This document shows, piece by piece, positions 35,350 to 45,617 of a stretch of DNA of 64,000 nucleotides. The stretch covers positions 124,001 through 188,000 of the forward strand of contig VWND01000008.1 of assembly GCA_009599575.1 (NCBI GenBank), given 5' to 3'. The notes beneath the pieces are model-generated. The model searched no databases. It worked only from the letters and a program-made list of their open reading frames with translations, and was not told the DNA's origin. How positions within the stretch are numbered: the stretch's first letter is position 1; each line of letters begins with the position of its first letter. The stretch comes from Blumeriella jaapii. Its lineage: Eukaryota > Ascomycota > Leotiomycetes > Helotiales > Drepanopezizaceae. Both the position numbers and the translations under genes were made by a program.

Positions 35350-36060
35350 ATAATATTTTTAAAATCTTCCGAATTGCGAACTTTTTTAATCCGATATATT
35401 TACGAACAGCTTTGCGTAGCATACGCTGAAATAAAAAAAATAAAGCTTTTGGTCGGTCGCAAATATTATTAAAAAGCTATAAAAGCAAATATACAGCAAT
35501 ACGTTTCGAATTGTCGTTGCATACGAATAAAAGCTAAACGCGACAAAACTCCGGGCTTTTTAAAACTTTTGCTTATAATTAACAGATTTTATTAATATTT
35601 AACGATAAATTTTACGAAGCTTTTATTAAACGAAAATAGTTACGATTTCGCTTTCGTAATAATAAATCGCTTGTTTAAAAAGCTTTTGTTAGTTTTCTGT
35701 TATAAAATTATTACAGCGAAAAAACTGGCAGCTTTGTTTTTAATTTATTAGATGCGCCATTTCGGCATGCCGGATTTAATTGTTTCGGATCGAAAAATTT
35801 AATTTGTTTCGGTTTTTTAATAAAAATTTTGCCGTATATTAAAAATTAAAATCAAGTTAATTATTGCGTATAATTTTAATATCGATAAGCAGACCGAAGT
35901 AATAAACTAATATATTAAACAACGCTTTCGCCCTTTTTGCTTTTATTATTAAAACAATTAAAAACGTTTTTTACTTTTGATAAATATTATATAATTAATT
36001 TTGCCGCACGAATTTTTCGGCAACGTTTTTTTTTTTAAATTTTAAATAAATATAAAGCTC
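35350..36060 (+). pseudogene. D integrase
   Basis: The zinc domain is near 35380-35530, ending in C-RC-like residues. In the core the first Asp is probably lost (LTINFT near 35600). LIVSDRKIQF at about 35776-35805 keeps the second Asp, and IDKQTEVINQ near 35883-35912 keeps the Glu. LPHEFFG near 36003 fits the conserved LP-ELHG position. The frame 36042-36227 is on the opposite strand and is rejected. Confidence 0.82.
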
Positions 36061-36499
36061 GCATATTTTAAAATATAAATAACTTCCGTTTTTTTCGCTC
36101 GGCCATCGAAAAGCTTAACCGCGACGAAGCTTTGCATTTGGCTTTCCGAGCTAAAAAAGTTATAAAATACGTATAATCGTTTATTGCGCAATAATAAGCC
36201 AAAATAAAACGCTTCGCTAATTTGCATAAACGACCGGTAAATTAAAATATAAGCGACGAAATATTAATAAATATTAAAAATTAAAAGCTCGATCGACTTT
36301 TCCGAAAGCTTTCGGATAAATAATACGGCCCAGTTAAAATCGTCGATAAAATAAAAAAAAATTAAAACCTTAATCTTTTCGCAAACTGATTAATTTATTT
36401 AATTTTTTATTTACATTCGCTTCGAAAGCATATTAACAACTTTTTACCTGGCCAACGCCGCCCCGAATCAACTTTTATTTAATTATTTTCCGAGCAAAC

Positions 36500-36655
36500 G
36501 AAATGGAAAATCGAAAAAATAATAAATTCGAAATTATACAAAAAAGTATTGCAATACCAAATCAATTAAAAAAACGCTAATAAAAATCTCGAATAGTATT
36601 TTTATTTTGACGTTATAACGGCTTTTTATATTTTTCAAGCATTTCACCGATCGTA
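36500..36655 (+). pseudogene. D chromodomain
   Basis: The frame reads KWKIEKIINSKLYKKVLQYQ, then IN, a stop in place of the conserved Trp, KNANKNLE, a second stop, and YFYFDVI, AFYIFQAFH. This is the chromodomain of fungal chromoviruses (EWEVEKIL, LQYLVKWKG, PEWYPASDF, LLQEFH). Both conserved Trp codons became stops. Confidence 0.82.
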
Positions 36656-36781
36656 TTTCACCGCTAAAAGCTTTTTACGAGCGCTTTTCGTATAGTTGCA
36701 AACTTATAACGAAAGCAAAAAAAATTACACGGAATTGAAAAACGATAAATCTATAATTGCAATTGCGAAAACGCAGTTTTT

Positions 36782-36797
36782 CGGAAAGGAAAAGTAG
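36782..36797 (+). other. Polypurine tract of D
   Basis: CGGAAAGGAAAAGTAG sits directly against the 3' LTR start at 36798. Confidence 0.75.
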
Positions 36798-37040
36798 TAT
36801 TACGATCCTGCCAATAATATAAATGCCAATAGTATAATTGCCGATGGTATTGGAATAAGATTTGGGCACGGACCACCTCGGCCATTAGGCCTCGCGCTAA
36901 GTCACGTGACCCATAAGCGCAACCTATTATATATAAAGTTCGCGACCCCGAGCATTCTAGCTCGGTGTTTTTCTTTCAATTTACATGCGTACCTTTTGGT
37001 CCACATCACCCTTCTGATCACCCTCAAGCTAGCTGTGACA
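36798..37040 (+). repeat. 3' LTR of D
   Basis: 243 bp, same length as its partner. The inner left part is mutated (TATTACGATCCTGCCAATAA); the outer right part is clean and ends GCTAGCTGTGACA. CACGTG lies at 36903-36908 and TATATAAAG near 36930. Confidence 0.92.
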
Positions 37041-37085
37041 ATTATTTTAAGAAAAAAAGTCTTTTCAAACGAAAATGCGAGCGCT
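37041..37085 (+). mobile_element. Family A copy A4, piece 2
   Basis: 45 bp matching A1 3732-3778 (CTTTTTCAAACGAAAATGCG, GAGCGCT), between the D duplication and the first base of the B3 LTR. B3 therefore inserted into A4 (candidate duplication GCGCT, 37081-37085). Confidence 0.85.
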
Positions 37086-37271
37086 TGTCAAGGGGTGCGA
37101 ACGAGCAGAAGGTTCGTAGGTGATTTGCATTGACTACGAGATTTCTAAATTAAAGGTGCCTCGAATTCTAAGATATAATATATATAAATAATCACCTGGT
37201 TCCGATGTCACGTGATAACAACGTGATTTTCGGATCACGTGACCAACGAACTGATGTTCCATCCCTTTATA
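37086..37271 (-). repeat. 3' LTR of B3 (186 bp)
   Basis: Starts TGTCAAGGGGTGCGAACGAG, the least mutated start of any family B LTR here, and ends CCCTTTATA. It carries a small AT insertion (around 37180-37195) relative to B2. Confidence 0.88.
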
Positions 37272-37689
37272 TATAGTTTTACTTTCCATTTTTTCATTTA
37301 ATTTTTTCGTCGTCGGAATTTACTTTTATAAATCGAGCTTCGTTCGCAAGGCGTGTTTGTAAACGAATGCGAAATTCGGCTGAAATAATAAAAAAAGAAA
37401 AAGCAGGCTTCCCTAATTTCGGAAGCAAAACAACTAGTGTTCTTGCAATAAGAAAGGAATTAATAATAATCGTTTTATATTTGGTAATAATTGTAAAAGC
37501 TTTTTTCGGTAGTAAAAGCTTATTTTTATTATTTATCGATTTAGTATATTTTTTATTAGTAATTCTGGCTTTAGCCAGTTTTAATTTAGTCGGATAAAAT
37601 TTCTAAAAAAACGGATAGCGAATTCTGTTATAAAATTGTATGCGTTAACAACGTTTTTGAATGGTTTTTAAGACTGATTTTCGGCGTTG

Positions 37690-39145
37690 TAGCCACGCTA
37701 TTATATTAAATAAAAAAAGTTAAAATCTCGTTTAAAATCAAAAATAGCGTTTATAGCCTATAGCAAGCTTCCGTTTGCGTCGATAAAAACAGATGGAAAA
37801 AAAAGGTTTTTTTGCCCTGGAAAAGGATCGTTGTAAACAGGTTTAAGCAGATTGGTATAAAAAACAAAATATAATAGTTTTTGTTCGAAAAGTAATTTCA
37901 ATTTATAATTGTAAAAGCTTAAAACTTCGGCGATTTTATAAAAACCGTAAAATTTATTATTTAGTTTTTTAATTAATCTGATGGAAATTATTTGCGTTTG
38001 TTAAAAAACACGGTATTTTTTATTTTGTAAACAAAAGCTGATTGGCGTTATTAATTAAAATAATATTTCTGGTCGGCCAACGCTAAAATCAGATTTATAC
38101 GTAAAAGTAATTTTAATTTTTTTATTTTATCGGCGAAATCGTTTTTTTTCGTATCTGCTATTCGTAAAATACGTAAAATAAAACCTAAAATAGGCTTAAG
38201 TAAAAAAAAGCTTATTCGGGAATAAAAGCTTTTATTAGCGTAAAAAAGAAAAACCCCGGTAAAAGCGTTTACAGCGTTATTCGCTGCGAATTCAGTTAAA
38301 AAAAGCTAGTTTTCTTAATTTCCTTAAGCGTATTCGACGAATTGTTTTAAATAAAATAATAAATAGGCGTTCGCGTTTTCGGTTTGGCCGTTTATTTCGG
38401 AATAAAAGCTGATAAATAGCGTAATATTGGTTTCGAAACGGTGATTAATAATTTTTCAAAATTATGAAACAAATAAAAAACTTCGGTTTAAAATTATAAA
38501 ATCGAAGAAATTATATAAACGCTAAATATTTCTGCAAAACGATTTGGCTAAATCTATCGCTTTTATAATTATATAACAGATTGTATAATATCGTTTTTTA
38601 GTAAGGCGACAAATTACTATTATAATCAAATTGTTTCGACTTTTATGCTTTTTCATTAGCAAAAGGCCTATAAAATCGATTGATATATGGCTTCAACGGC
38701 GTAAAAAAATAAATAAAAGTTTAAAAAATCTTTGATAGCGTTAACTAATGCTTGTATTACGAAAGCAGCCGTTGCAATTGCGAATAAATCTTTTGCAATC
38801 TTCGAAAATCAATAGCTAATAATAATTTTTATTAATAATTTCGTAAAGCTTGTTTTTGCCAGAATAGCCTGTTTTTACTAAATTATAAGCCATTTATAAA
38901 AGCTAGATACGAATAAAAACGTTTAAATTCGATATATCGGAAACGTAAAATCGGTTTCGGAAATACAATTTATTATTACGTATAGCGTATTTAAAAAGTT
39001 ATAACGTTTTGGATTTCGGAATACTTTTTGGTTTAAGCATTTTCTTTTTAATAGCGATTTATAATTTATTAATAAAATAATATTTATTCAAAAGTCGTAA
39101 AAGCTTTTCGTTATCTGCTTCGGATTATTTTAGCGAAGCTGGAAA
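37690..39145 (-). pseudogene. B3 integrase and chromodomain
   Basis: Colinear with B2 21400-22862. All modules align, but stops interrupt every one. C1 splits the pol just beyond the zinc domain toward RNase H. The frame 37367-37597 lies opposite the 3' tail and is not a gene. Confidence 0.78.
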
Positions 39146-39442
39146 TATGACGATCTAATCAGTCGGAGGGCTGGGAAATCAGTCAACTGGTCGCCGTGTT
39201 CACATGGTATGAGAAACGAGCCTTTGGTTCTGTAACAAAAATATTTATTTAGAATCAACAACTGCAAAAGGCAGAAGTTGCTAAAAGAAGAGAGCTTTAT
39301 ATATATAAATAATTTTCACAATTGATAGGGAGACCCATCAGAAGACCAGGGAGCTTGCAGCTGTACGTAGTTGCTAGGATGCTTGCAGCTATACGTAGTT
39401 GCTGGGGTGACACGAAAGGTGGCAATAGAATAAATCGTTACA
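39146..39442 (-). repeat. 3' LTR of C1
   Basis: 297 bp and mostly clean. It contains a tandem duplication of about 28 bp, GCTTGCAGCTxTACGTAGTT, at 39351-39407. A TATA-like TATATATATAAA lies at 39299-39310, usable on the minus strand. The 60-codon frame 39322-39504 starts inside the LTR and is rejected. Confidence 0.92.
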
Positions 39443-41000
39443 CTACCCCTCCGTCCGAACGCGCTTTCGAGCTTTTATCCATTAATACGTTATTATCCAA
39501 ATGATCGTACGAATTCAAACCTTCGGAATACGCTTTTAGCCAGTTTATAAGTTTTGCAAAAGAACCGGAAAGCTTTTTATGCGCTAAATGAAAATCGCGC
39601 ATTTTTAAAAAAGCATATATAAAATCAAACGCGAGGTATTACGTAAGATTTTTATTTAAGCCTATTTAAAAAGCTTTGTACTAAAGGGTTTTCCGCTGCA
39701 TTCGATAAGCGATTAATTTTTCGATTTCGTATTTAAGCTTATTAATTATATTAATAAATTCAAAAGCTAAATTAATCTGATCTGAAAACGCGTCGTCAGT
39801 TGTTTTACGCAGTCGACTAGCATGAAAAACTGGGTGTACGTTTATAATATTAAAAAGGTCTAGCTTAAAAGCGTTGTCGAAAATTTTGGCTATAATTTTA
39901 AAAAAGCCGTTTGTAGAATTGTCGAGCTTGCGGAAGGGCCGAAAGATCGGAAATAAACGCATATCGAGTTATATATAATCGTCAACGTTAAAATCGATCG
40001 CGCGGCGAAACTTATTCGCATTTTTTTTTATTTTGTCGTAGGCTTGTTAAAAATGCGATTTAACGAGGTTTCAGGCGTCGTAATAGCGGCGAGCGTACGC
40101 ACGAGCTTCGTTTGCGTTTAACTTGTATAAGAAATTGGAAAAAAAGAAAGTATCGAGCTTTTAATTTCAATTAATATAAAAAGTGTAACCGTATACAATT
40201 TCAAAAAGTAAAAGGCCACCTAGACTCTTGTAAAAAAAACCATTTAAACGAAATCCATTATTAAGAAAAATTCGTTCCAATCGTTTTAATAGAAATTTAC
40301 GAAAGGTCGAAAGCGTTTTTGCAAATATTAATTGTAAATTTCGGTTTGACCGTCGGTTTTAAAATAAGCGGCTGTCGAAAGCTTTAGTTGCGTATCGAAT
40401 ATTTTATTTAATTCAAACCAGAAGGTAAATTAATATTAAAAACCACGATCGCTAATAATACTTTTTAAAAGGCCGAAATACTTGTATACGTGAAATATAT
40501 ACAATTTGGCGAAGCTTCGAGCGTCGATATTTTTATAGCAGGAAATCGAAATAGCTTGTTTAAAAAAGCGATTTATTATTACGAACACGTTATCGTAATC
40601 GTATTTGTTTTTGTTAAAGCTGTAAAAGTTTATTATAACGTATTTCCAAAAGTGGTTAAAAACAAGAAAAGGCTGAAAAAAGCCGGGGCGCTTATTTTTT
40701 GAAACAAAACTTTTTCGATAAGCGTGGCAGTTGCGATAGTATTATTTTACGAAAGCTGTTATACCTCGCTAATAATATTGGTCCGAAAGCAATTGCGTAG
40801 TTTTGCGAGCGTTAAAATAAGCGATAAAAATCTGGTCGTGCATTTTTCGTATAAGAGCCAAACGAAAATGATCGACGTTTGGTATTATTAAGCGACCGTA
40901 ATATAGCAGCAGATCGCGTTTAAATGTATACGAAAACGGAATGTTATTATCGTCGTTTTTTTTCGTAGCGTTTCGTACAGCTTTTTTTCGGAAGGCCATC
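39436..41000 (-). pseudogene. C1 integrase and chromodomain
   Basis: The zinc domain frame is 40769-40999 (RLALIRKMHDQIFIAYFNAR) with one His intact and the second changed to Tyr. In the core, the first Asp is lost (INFYSFNKNKYDYDN; C2 keeps MDFCSFNKNK), IISDRGF near 40443-40460 is intact, and TDGQTEIYN keeps the Glu. The C-terminal module is the frame 39681-39962, NVHPVFHASRLRK, then KYEIEKLIAYRMQRKT, the start of the chromodomain. It continues with lost Trp codons and DFHLAHKKL to about 39600. The frame runs on through the polypurine tract and stops at 39438 within the LTR. Confidence 0.86.
39443..39457 (-). other. Polypurine tract of C1
   Basis: On the minus strand CGGACGGAGGGGTAG directly precedes the 3' LTR. 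It also forms the last codons of pol, which stops inside the LTR. In C2 the same tract is degraded to mixed sequence (59437-59452). Confidence 0.8.
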
Positions 41001-41229
41001 AGGCTGCTAGCTATGCGATTAGCGTAAAAAATTTGGTCAACGATACGGAATGCGAAAAAAAAATCAGCTATTTCAACGATAAAAACAGCTGTTTCGAAGG
41101 CCGTAAAAAATCGAAGTTTTTCAGTTAAAAAGCGATGATCGATTTAATCGGCTCGAAAAAGGATTTGCAGGCGCTGAATGCGTTTAAAAGAGTTTTGGCG
41201 GTCGAATTCGCTCGTACGACGTGTTAATA

Positions 41230-42770
41230 CGTTAGCCAAAAAGTTATGTTTACCTGGTTTATACGTAATAAAAAAGTTGTAATCGGCGAAAAGCTCGGCC
41301 TAGCGTGCTTATCGAACGTTCAAAAGTTTAAAAGTTATAAAATACTTTAAAGCTTTATAATTAGTAATAATTTTAATCTAATAAACCGAGCCAGCTAGTT
41401 TAATACGAAAGTTGCCTAAAGATTTTACGATTGCGAGCATTTTTTTGTCGTATACGACGTAGTTTAGCTTTGCGAAAGCTATGGTTTTGCTGAAATAAGC
41501 GATTGAAAGCTAATCGTTATTATGGAATTGCGAAAGCACAAAAGCTATTACGCCGTCGGAAGCGTCAGTTTTCAATATGCAGAAAAGGTTTTGTCTATAA
41601 TATTATAAAACTAATGCAGTAGTAAAAACTAATATAAAAAGGTCGAAACTTTTTTAATACTTAGAAATGAAATTAAAAAAAACGTTAGCTTTAGTTAAAT
41701 AAACCAAAAGCTTTGCAATTATACCGTAGTTTCGAATAAAACGTCGGTAAAAGTTACAAAAATCAAAAAAACTTTATATATCTTTTATAATAATAAAAGG
41801 CTTTCAGTAGGCGACTACGAAAACCTTTTTTGGATTTACCTCCAGGCTTTTAATAAAAATAATAAAACCTAGGTAACGGATCCGAATAACGTTGAATTCA
41901 GACTTTCGAATATCGGCCTGTAATTCAGCGTTAGCGAGCTTTTAAAGCATTTTGCGAACGTATATAGCGTGTTTTAAAAAATCGGACGAATAAATAAAAA
42001 TATTATCTAAATATGCAATACAGAAATCGTTTAAATAATCGAAAAAAACGTCGTTTATATAACGTTGGTAAATTGCGGATTTATTAATAAAGCCAAAAAG
42101 TAGCACTTTGCATTTATAAGCGCCGTAACGCGTACGAAACGTCGTCAGCTTTTTATTAGCGAAATTTATTCGAATTTTATAAAAGGCTTAACGAATATCG
42201 AGCTTCGTAAAAATTCGCGCTTTCGAAAAACGAGCAAAAGTCTTATCGATAAAAAGGAAAGGATAACGATTCTTACGAATAACGTTATTAAAAGCTCGAT
42301 AATCGATACAAAAACGCAATAAACCGTCGGATTTTTTGGCGAAAAACACTAAAGCAGCGAAAAGAGCGGTGAAAAGTTCGATAAAACCTTTGTTAAAGTT
42401 ATTTTACAAATAAGTCTTAACAATCTCGAGCTTTGGAATCGATATTTTATACAAAAGAATATATTTCAGCTCTTTTTCATTTATAATAAGCTCGATCTTA
42501 TGGTCGTAGGGCCGGTAAGGGGCTAGCTCGTTACTGGCGGCTTTAGAAAACACGTGTTCGAAGTCTTTGTACTCCGGGAGAAAAAATTCGAAAAAAGATT
42601 TATTCGAAATAAGCTCTGCTAAGCTGGTTAAAAGGGTCGAAATCGATATTTCGTTAATCCTGAAACGTTCGAAAAAACTGTAAGATTGGGTTTTAAAAAA
42701 AGTGTTATACGTAAAGTCGTTTAATATTTTGTCGATCTCGTACAAAAAGGTTGAAAACACTTCAATTGCT
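41230..42770 (-). pseudogene. C1 reverse transcriptase and RNase H
   Basis: The N-terminal RT frame 42404-42760 contains LAPYRPYDHKIELI. Then LLRFCIDYRAFNNV and FTKLDIR are read with the first catalytic Asp intact. The second box is YLDN at 42002-42013 (second Asp now Asn). RNase H has ILKTDASDGVIAFVLSQ near 41550-41590 with Asp intact, YDKKMLAI (Glu now Lys) and TNYKALKYF (Asp now Asn). The frames are long enough to follow continuously apart from stops. Confidence 0.87.
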
Positions 42771-42838
42771 TTTTTTCTGAAAATCAGCTTAAAAACGTAT
42801 GTAATAATTTGGCAGATGGAGATTGGATAAGCAGTAAG

Positions 42839-43660
42839 TTAAGGGATTCGTCTTCGAACTGGTTTGGGAGGTTCAGGAGATGGCTTGTCTGAACTATCGA
42901 TTATATTAAACTGAAAGGCTATCGCGGCGAGAGCTTTTTTTCGGTTTTTAGTATAATTATTTTTCGTAGAACGAAGAAGCTGTTCTGACGAAGGAAAAAA
43001 AAAAGAAGAAGAAATAATGGAAGAGGGATCGGCAGCCTGGAAAGGTGGTGGTGTGATTTTTTGTATTATTCCACTGGCGTCGCTATCGAAATTGGCACCG
43101 CGAGTGAAATTCGACCTTTTCGCGCTTCGCATAGCGTCGTAGATCTGCCACAATTGGTCAAGGTTTTTGTCACGTTTTACAGCGTCGTTTTGATGGCGAA
43201 ATTAAATCTTTCGGAAATATAAATAAAAAATTTTAATACAACGAGCGTAAAAAGCTGTAGAAGGGTAAAACTTCGGCCAATAAAGCTTGCGTTTATTACA
43301 ATTTAATAAAACTTGGTGTTCGGCCAACCAAGCTCTTTTTAAAATCATATTATGATTTTCGAAATTAATAATTAAAAAAAAAATAAACGATTATATTCGA
43401 TTGTTAATAATAAAATTAAAAAACGTAAAATATATAATTAAATAGCCACGAACTTTATTATACCTTTTTACAAAAAAAAAAGCCGGGAAAAATTAAATCA
43501 AAAGTTTTAAGAAAAAAAAAAAAACTTAATCAGCGCCGAATCGATTAACGCATAACCGTTCGCTTCAAAATCGGCGAGCGCTTTCATTTTGTACGAAAAG
43601 CCATTTTTAATAAATATAACGGAAATCGTAAATAAATCGCTATCAAAAAGCTTTCGAACG
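42839..43660 (-). pseudogene. C1 protease and linker to RT
   Basis: Near 43540-43600 the minus strand reads MKALADFEANGYALIDSAL, a retropepsin active site where DSGA is now DFEA; the catalytic Asp remains. The frame 42839-43153 is a linker of 104 codons rich in Ser/Pro (KPSPEPPKPVRRRIP). It contains the in-frame 33-bp module at 43073-43105 (TRGANFDSDAS). Confidence 0.75.
43073..43105 (-). repeat. 33-bp inverted-end module in C1
   Basis: On the minus strand it starts ACTCGCGGTGCC and ends GACGCCAGT. It is in frame in the protease-RT linker (TRGANFDSDAS). Confidence 0.7.
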
Positions 43661-43699
43661 TTAAAATAACGCATATCGCGTAATACGCTTAAAAAAAAG

Positions 43700-45225
43700 G
43701 CTTTGTTTAGGCCTAAGCGTTTTTCCGACTGGCGGGAAAATTTTTAATTTCCTCGTATGCGTTTTGAAAATCGTTTGGAAAAAGGTTTTCGTTTTTATTA
43801 TCATTATCAGAAAGCGAATTTTCGGCCGGTTCGACTTCGTTTACATCTACCAGCTTGGGAAGGCCTTTAAATAGAACCGAGGGTCGGCCCGTAAAAAATC
43901 GCGCAGATTAGCTTCGAACTTTCTGATATAAAATAAAAAACGAGCGTTATCGTTAGTCCGATCGAAAAAAAAAAACGCCAGGAGGGGCGTTCTGGCGTAA
44001 GGGAAAAGGAAAAACAAAGGATTAAGAAAAAGCCTGTGAAGCATTTGAACGACTCTCGTACGTACAATTTGATTCGTAATACGCTTTGGTTAAGAACTTA
44101 TTATTTTAATAAATAATAAACTTGGTGAAAAAGCGATTCGCGTATAAAATTCGTTTCGCCAACTGATTTTGTTTTTTTTAACGGACAGCGATAAGCCAAT
44201 CTTTAAAAGTCGTTGTACGCGCTTATTCCAAATGCAGCTTTTTTCGTAGACGCTTTAGTATTTTGTCGCGAAAAGCGTTCCGAAACTATTTGTCAATCCG
44301 TATTTAAGCGTTCGCTGCGAAAATGGAAAATCGCAGGTAAAAGCGCCAAAAATCGTCGTACGTACTTATTAAAAGTATTTTAAACTCGTTTTCGGCCCTT
44401 TGAACGTCGGAAAAATCAGCCAAGAAATCGGCGACCTTTTTTACTAATTCTTCGGAAAATATAAAATCGGAACGGTCCAAAATACGCGGAGTGAAAAACT
44501 CTTTTGCCACGCTTTCGGTCTGATCGAATATATAATTTTTGCAAAATCGATCGCTAGCGAAATAATCGTAATAAAGTTCGAAATTGTCGAGAATTTTAGT
44601 TTCCTAATGGCGTGCTTTGTAATTTTCATTATTATTTAGCTTAAACTCAAAATTCGAAACGCGCTTTATACGAGCTAGTCGAAAATCAGCAGATAAATGA
44701 GAATCATAGCGTTCAAAAAGCGCGCTAAGGTTTTGGCCGTTATAAAAAGATTTAAAAAAAGTTCGCGAAAAGCGTGGAAATTAACCTGCAACGTTTGTTG
44801 ATTAAAATAAAACGTTGCGAGAAAATAGAGCGGCAGATTCGCGACTAGCAGAAGCACGTTCGATAAATTCTATCAAACGTTTTGATTAAAAAGTCTGTCG
44901 CAATCGTATAATCTTCAAAAATTGTCGTTCGCGCTTTTGCGCTTTTTTCAGTTGATTTTGCAAAAGTTTCAACTAAACGCTTTCAGCGCTAGGCTGCAAA
45001 AAAAAGATGGCAGGCGAAATGGTTAATGCTCTGCCCTTTCCTTTGTTTTTTTCCTCGGAAAAAGGATTGTTTTTCAGAAAAAAAAGCTTCTGGGGAAAGC
45101 TGCTTTTTCGCTGATTAAAAAAAAAAAAGTTATGGTATAATAGCAGGAGCTGAAAAGCTTTGCTAAAAGGAAAATCGTTAAACAAAAGCCATTTTTCGCG
45201 AAATGCGGAAATAAGCTTTTTCACG
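43700..45225 (-). pseudogene. C1 gag
   Basis: Minus-strand frames 44973-45224 (starting Met-Lys-Lys-Leu), 44675-44857, 44444-44629 and 44304-44510 are successive pieces of one capsid-type protein. One block reads IFSEELVKKVADFLADFSDV, followed by DDFWRFYLRF. A clear CCHC knuckle was not found. The first piece probably holds the gag start, about 90 bp from the 5' LTR. Confidence 0.7.
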
Positions 45226-45315
45226 ACCGGTCGATCACTTTGGTATAACCCGTAAAAAATTCGAAAAAAAAAATAGTTTACGCCGTCGCCAGCGTAGAAA
45301 AAAAATTATTAATAA

Positions 45316-45612
45316 TATAACGATTTAATCAATCGAAGGGCTAAAAAATCAGTTAATTGATCGCCGTATTTATATAATATAAGAAACGAGCCTTTGGTTT
45401 TGTAACAAAAATATTCACTTAAAATCAACAATTACAAAAGGCAAAAGTTGCTAAAAGAAAAAAGCTTTATATATATGAATAATTTCCACAGTTGATAGGG
45501 AGACCCACCAGAAGACCAGGGAGCTTGCAGCTGTACGTAGTTGCTGGGGTGCTTGCAGCTATACGTAGTTGCTGGGATAACACGAGAGGTGGCAACAGAG
45601 TGAATCGTCACA
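45316..45612 (-). repeat. 5' LTR of C1
   Basis: 297 bp with the same internal tandem duplication. The inner half (45316-45440) is strongly mutated; the outer half is clean to the terminal GTCACA. Confidence 0.92.
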
Positions 45613-45617
45613 GGAAA

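Larger units (their letters stand above)
30690..37040 (+). mobile_element. Complete Ty3/gypsy chromovirus, family D (6351 bp)
   Basis: Two 243-bp LTRs (30690-30932 and 36798-37040) flank gag, protease, RT, RNase H, integrase and chromodomain on the plus strand. The target duplication is ATTAT (30685-30689 and 37041-37045). Removing D rejoins A4 as GCGATTATTTTAAG, matching A1 near 3732. It is the only D copy in the window. It is badly mutated, so another copy must exist in the genome if RIP was the cause. Confidence 0.92.
39146..45612 (-). mobile_element. Complete Ty3/gypsy chromovirus, family C copy C1 (6467 bp)
   Basis: Two LTRs of identical length (297 bp; 39146-39442 and 45316-45612) flank gag, protease, RT, RNase H, integrase and chromodomain on the minus strand. 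Ends are TATGACGATC (mutated TGTGACGATC) and GAATCGTCACA. The target duplication GGAAA (39141-39145 and 45613-45617) is perfect, and excision restores B3. It keeps several frames above 90 codons, so it is among the less mutated elements here. Confidence 0.94.

Noticed and set aside
39322..39504. 60-codon plus-strand frame in C1
   Set aside because: It starts in the LTR and runs across the polypurine tract opposite to pol.
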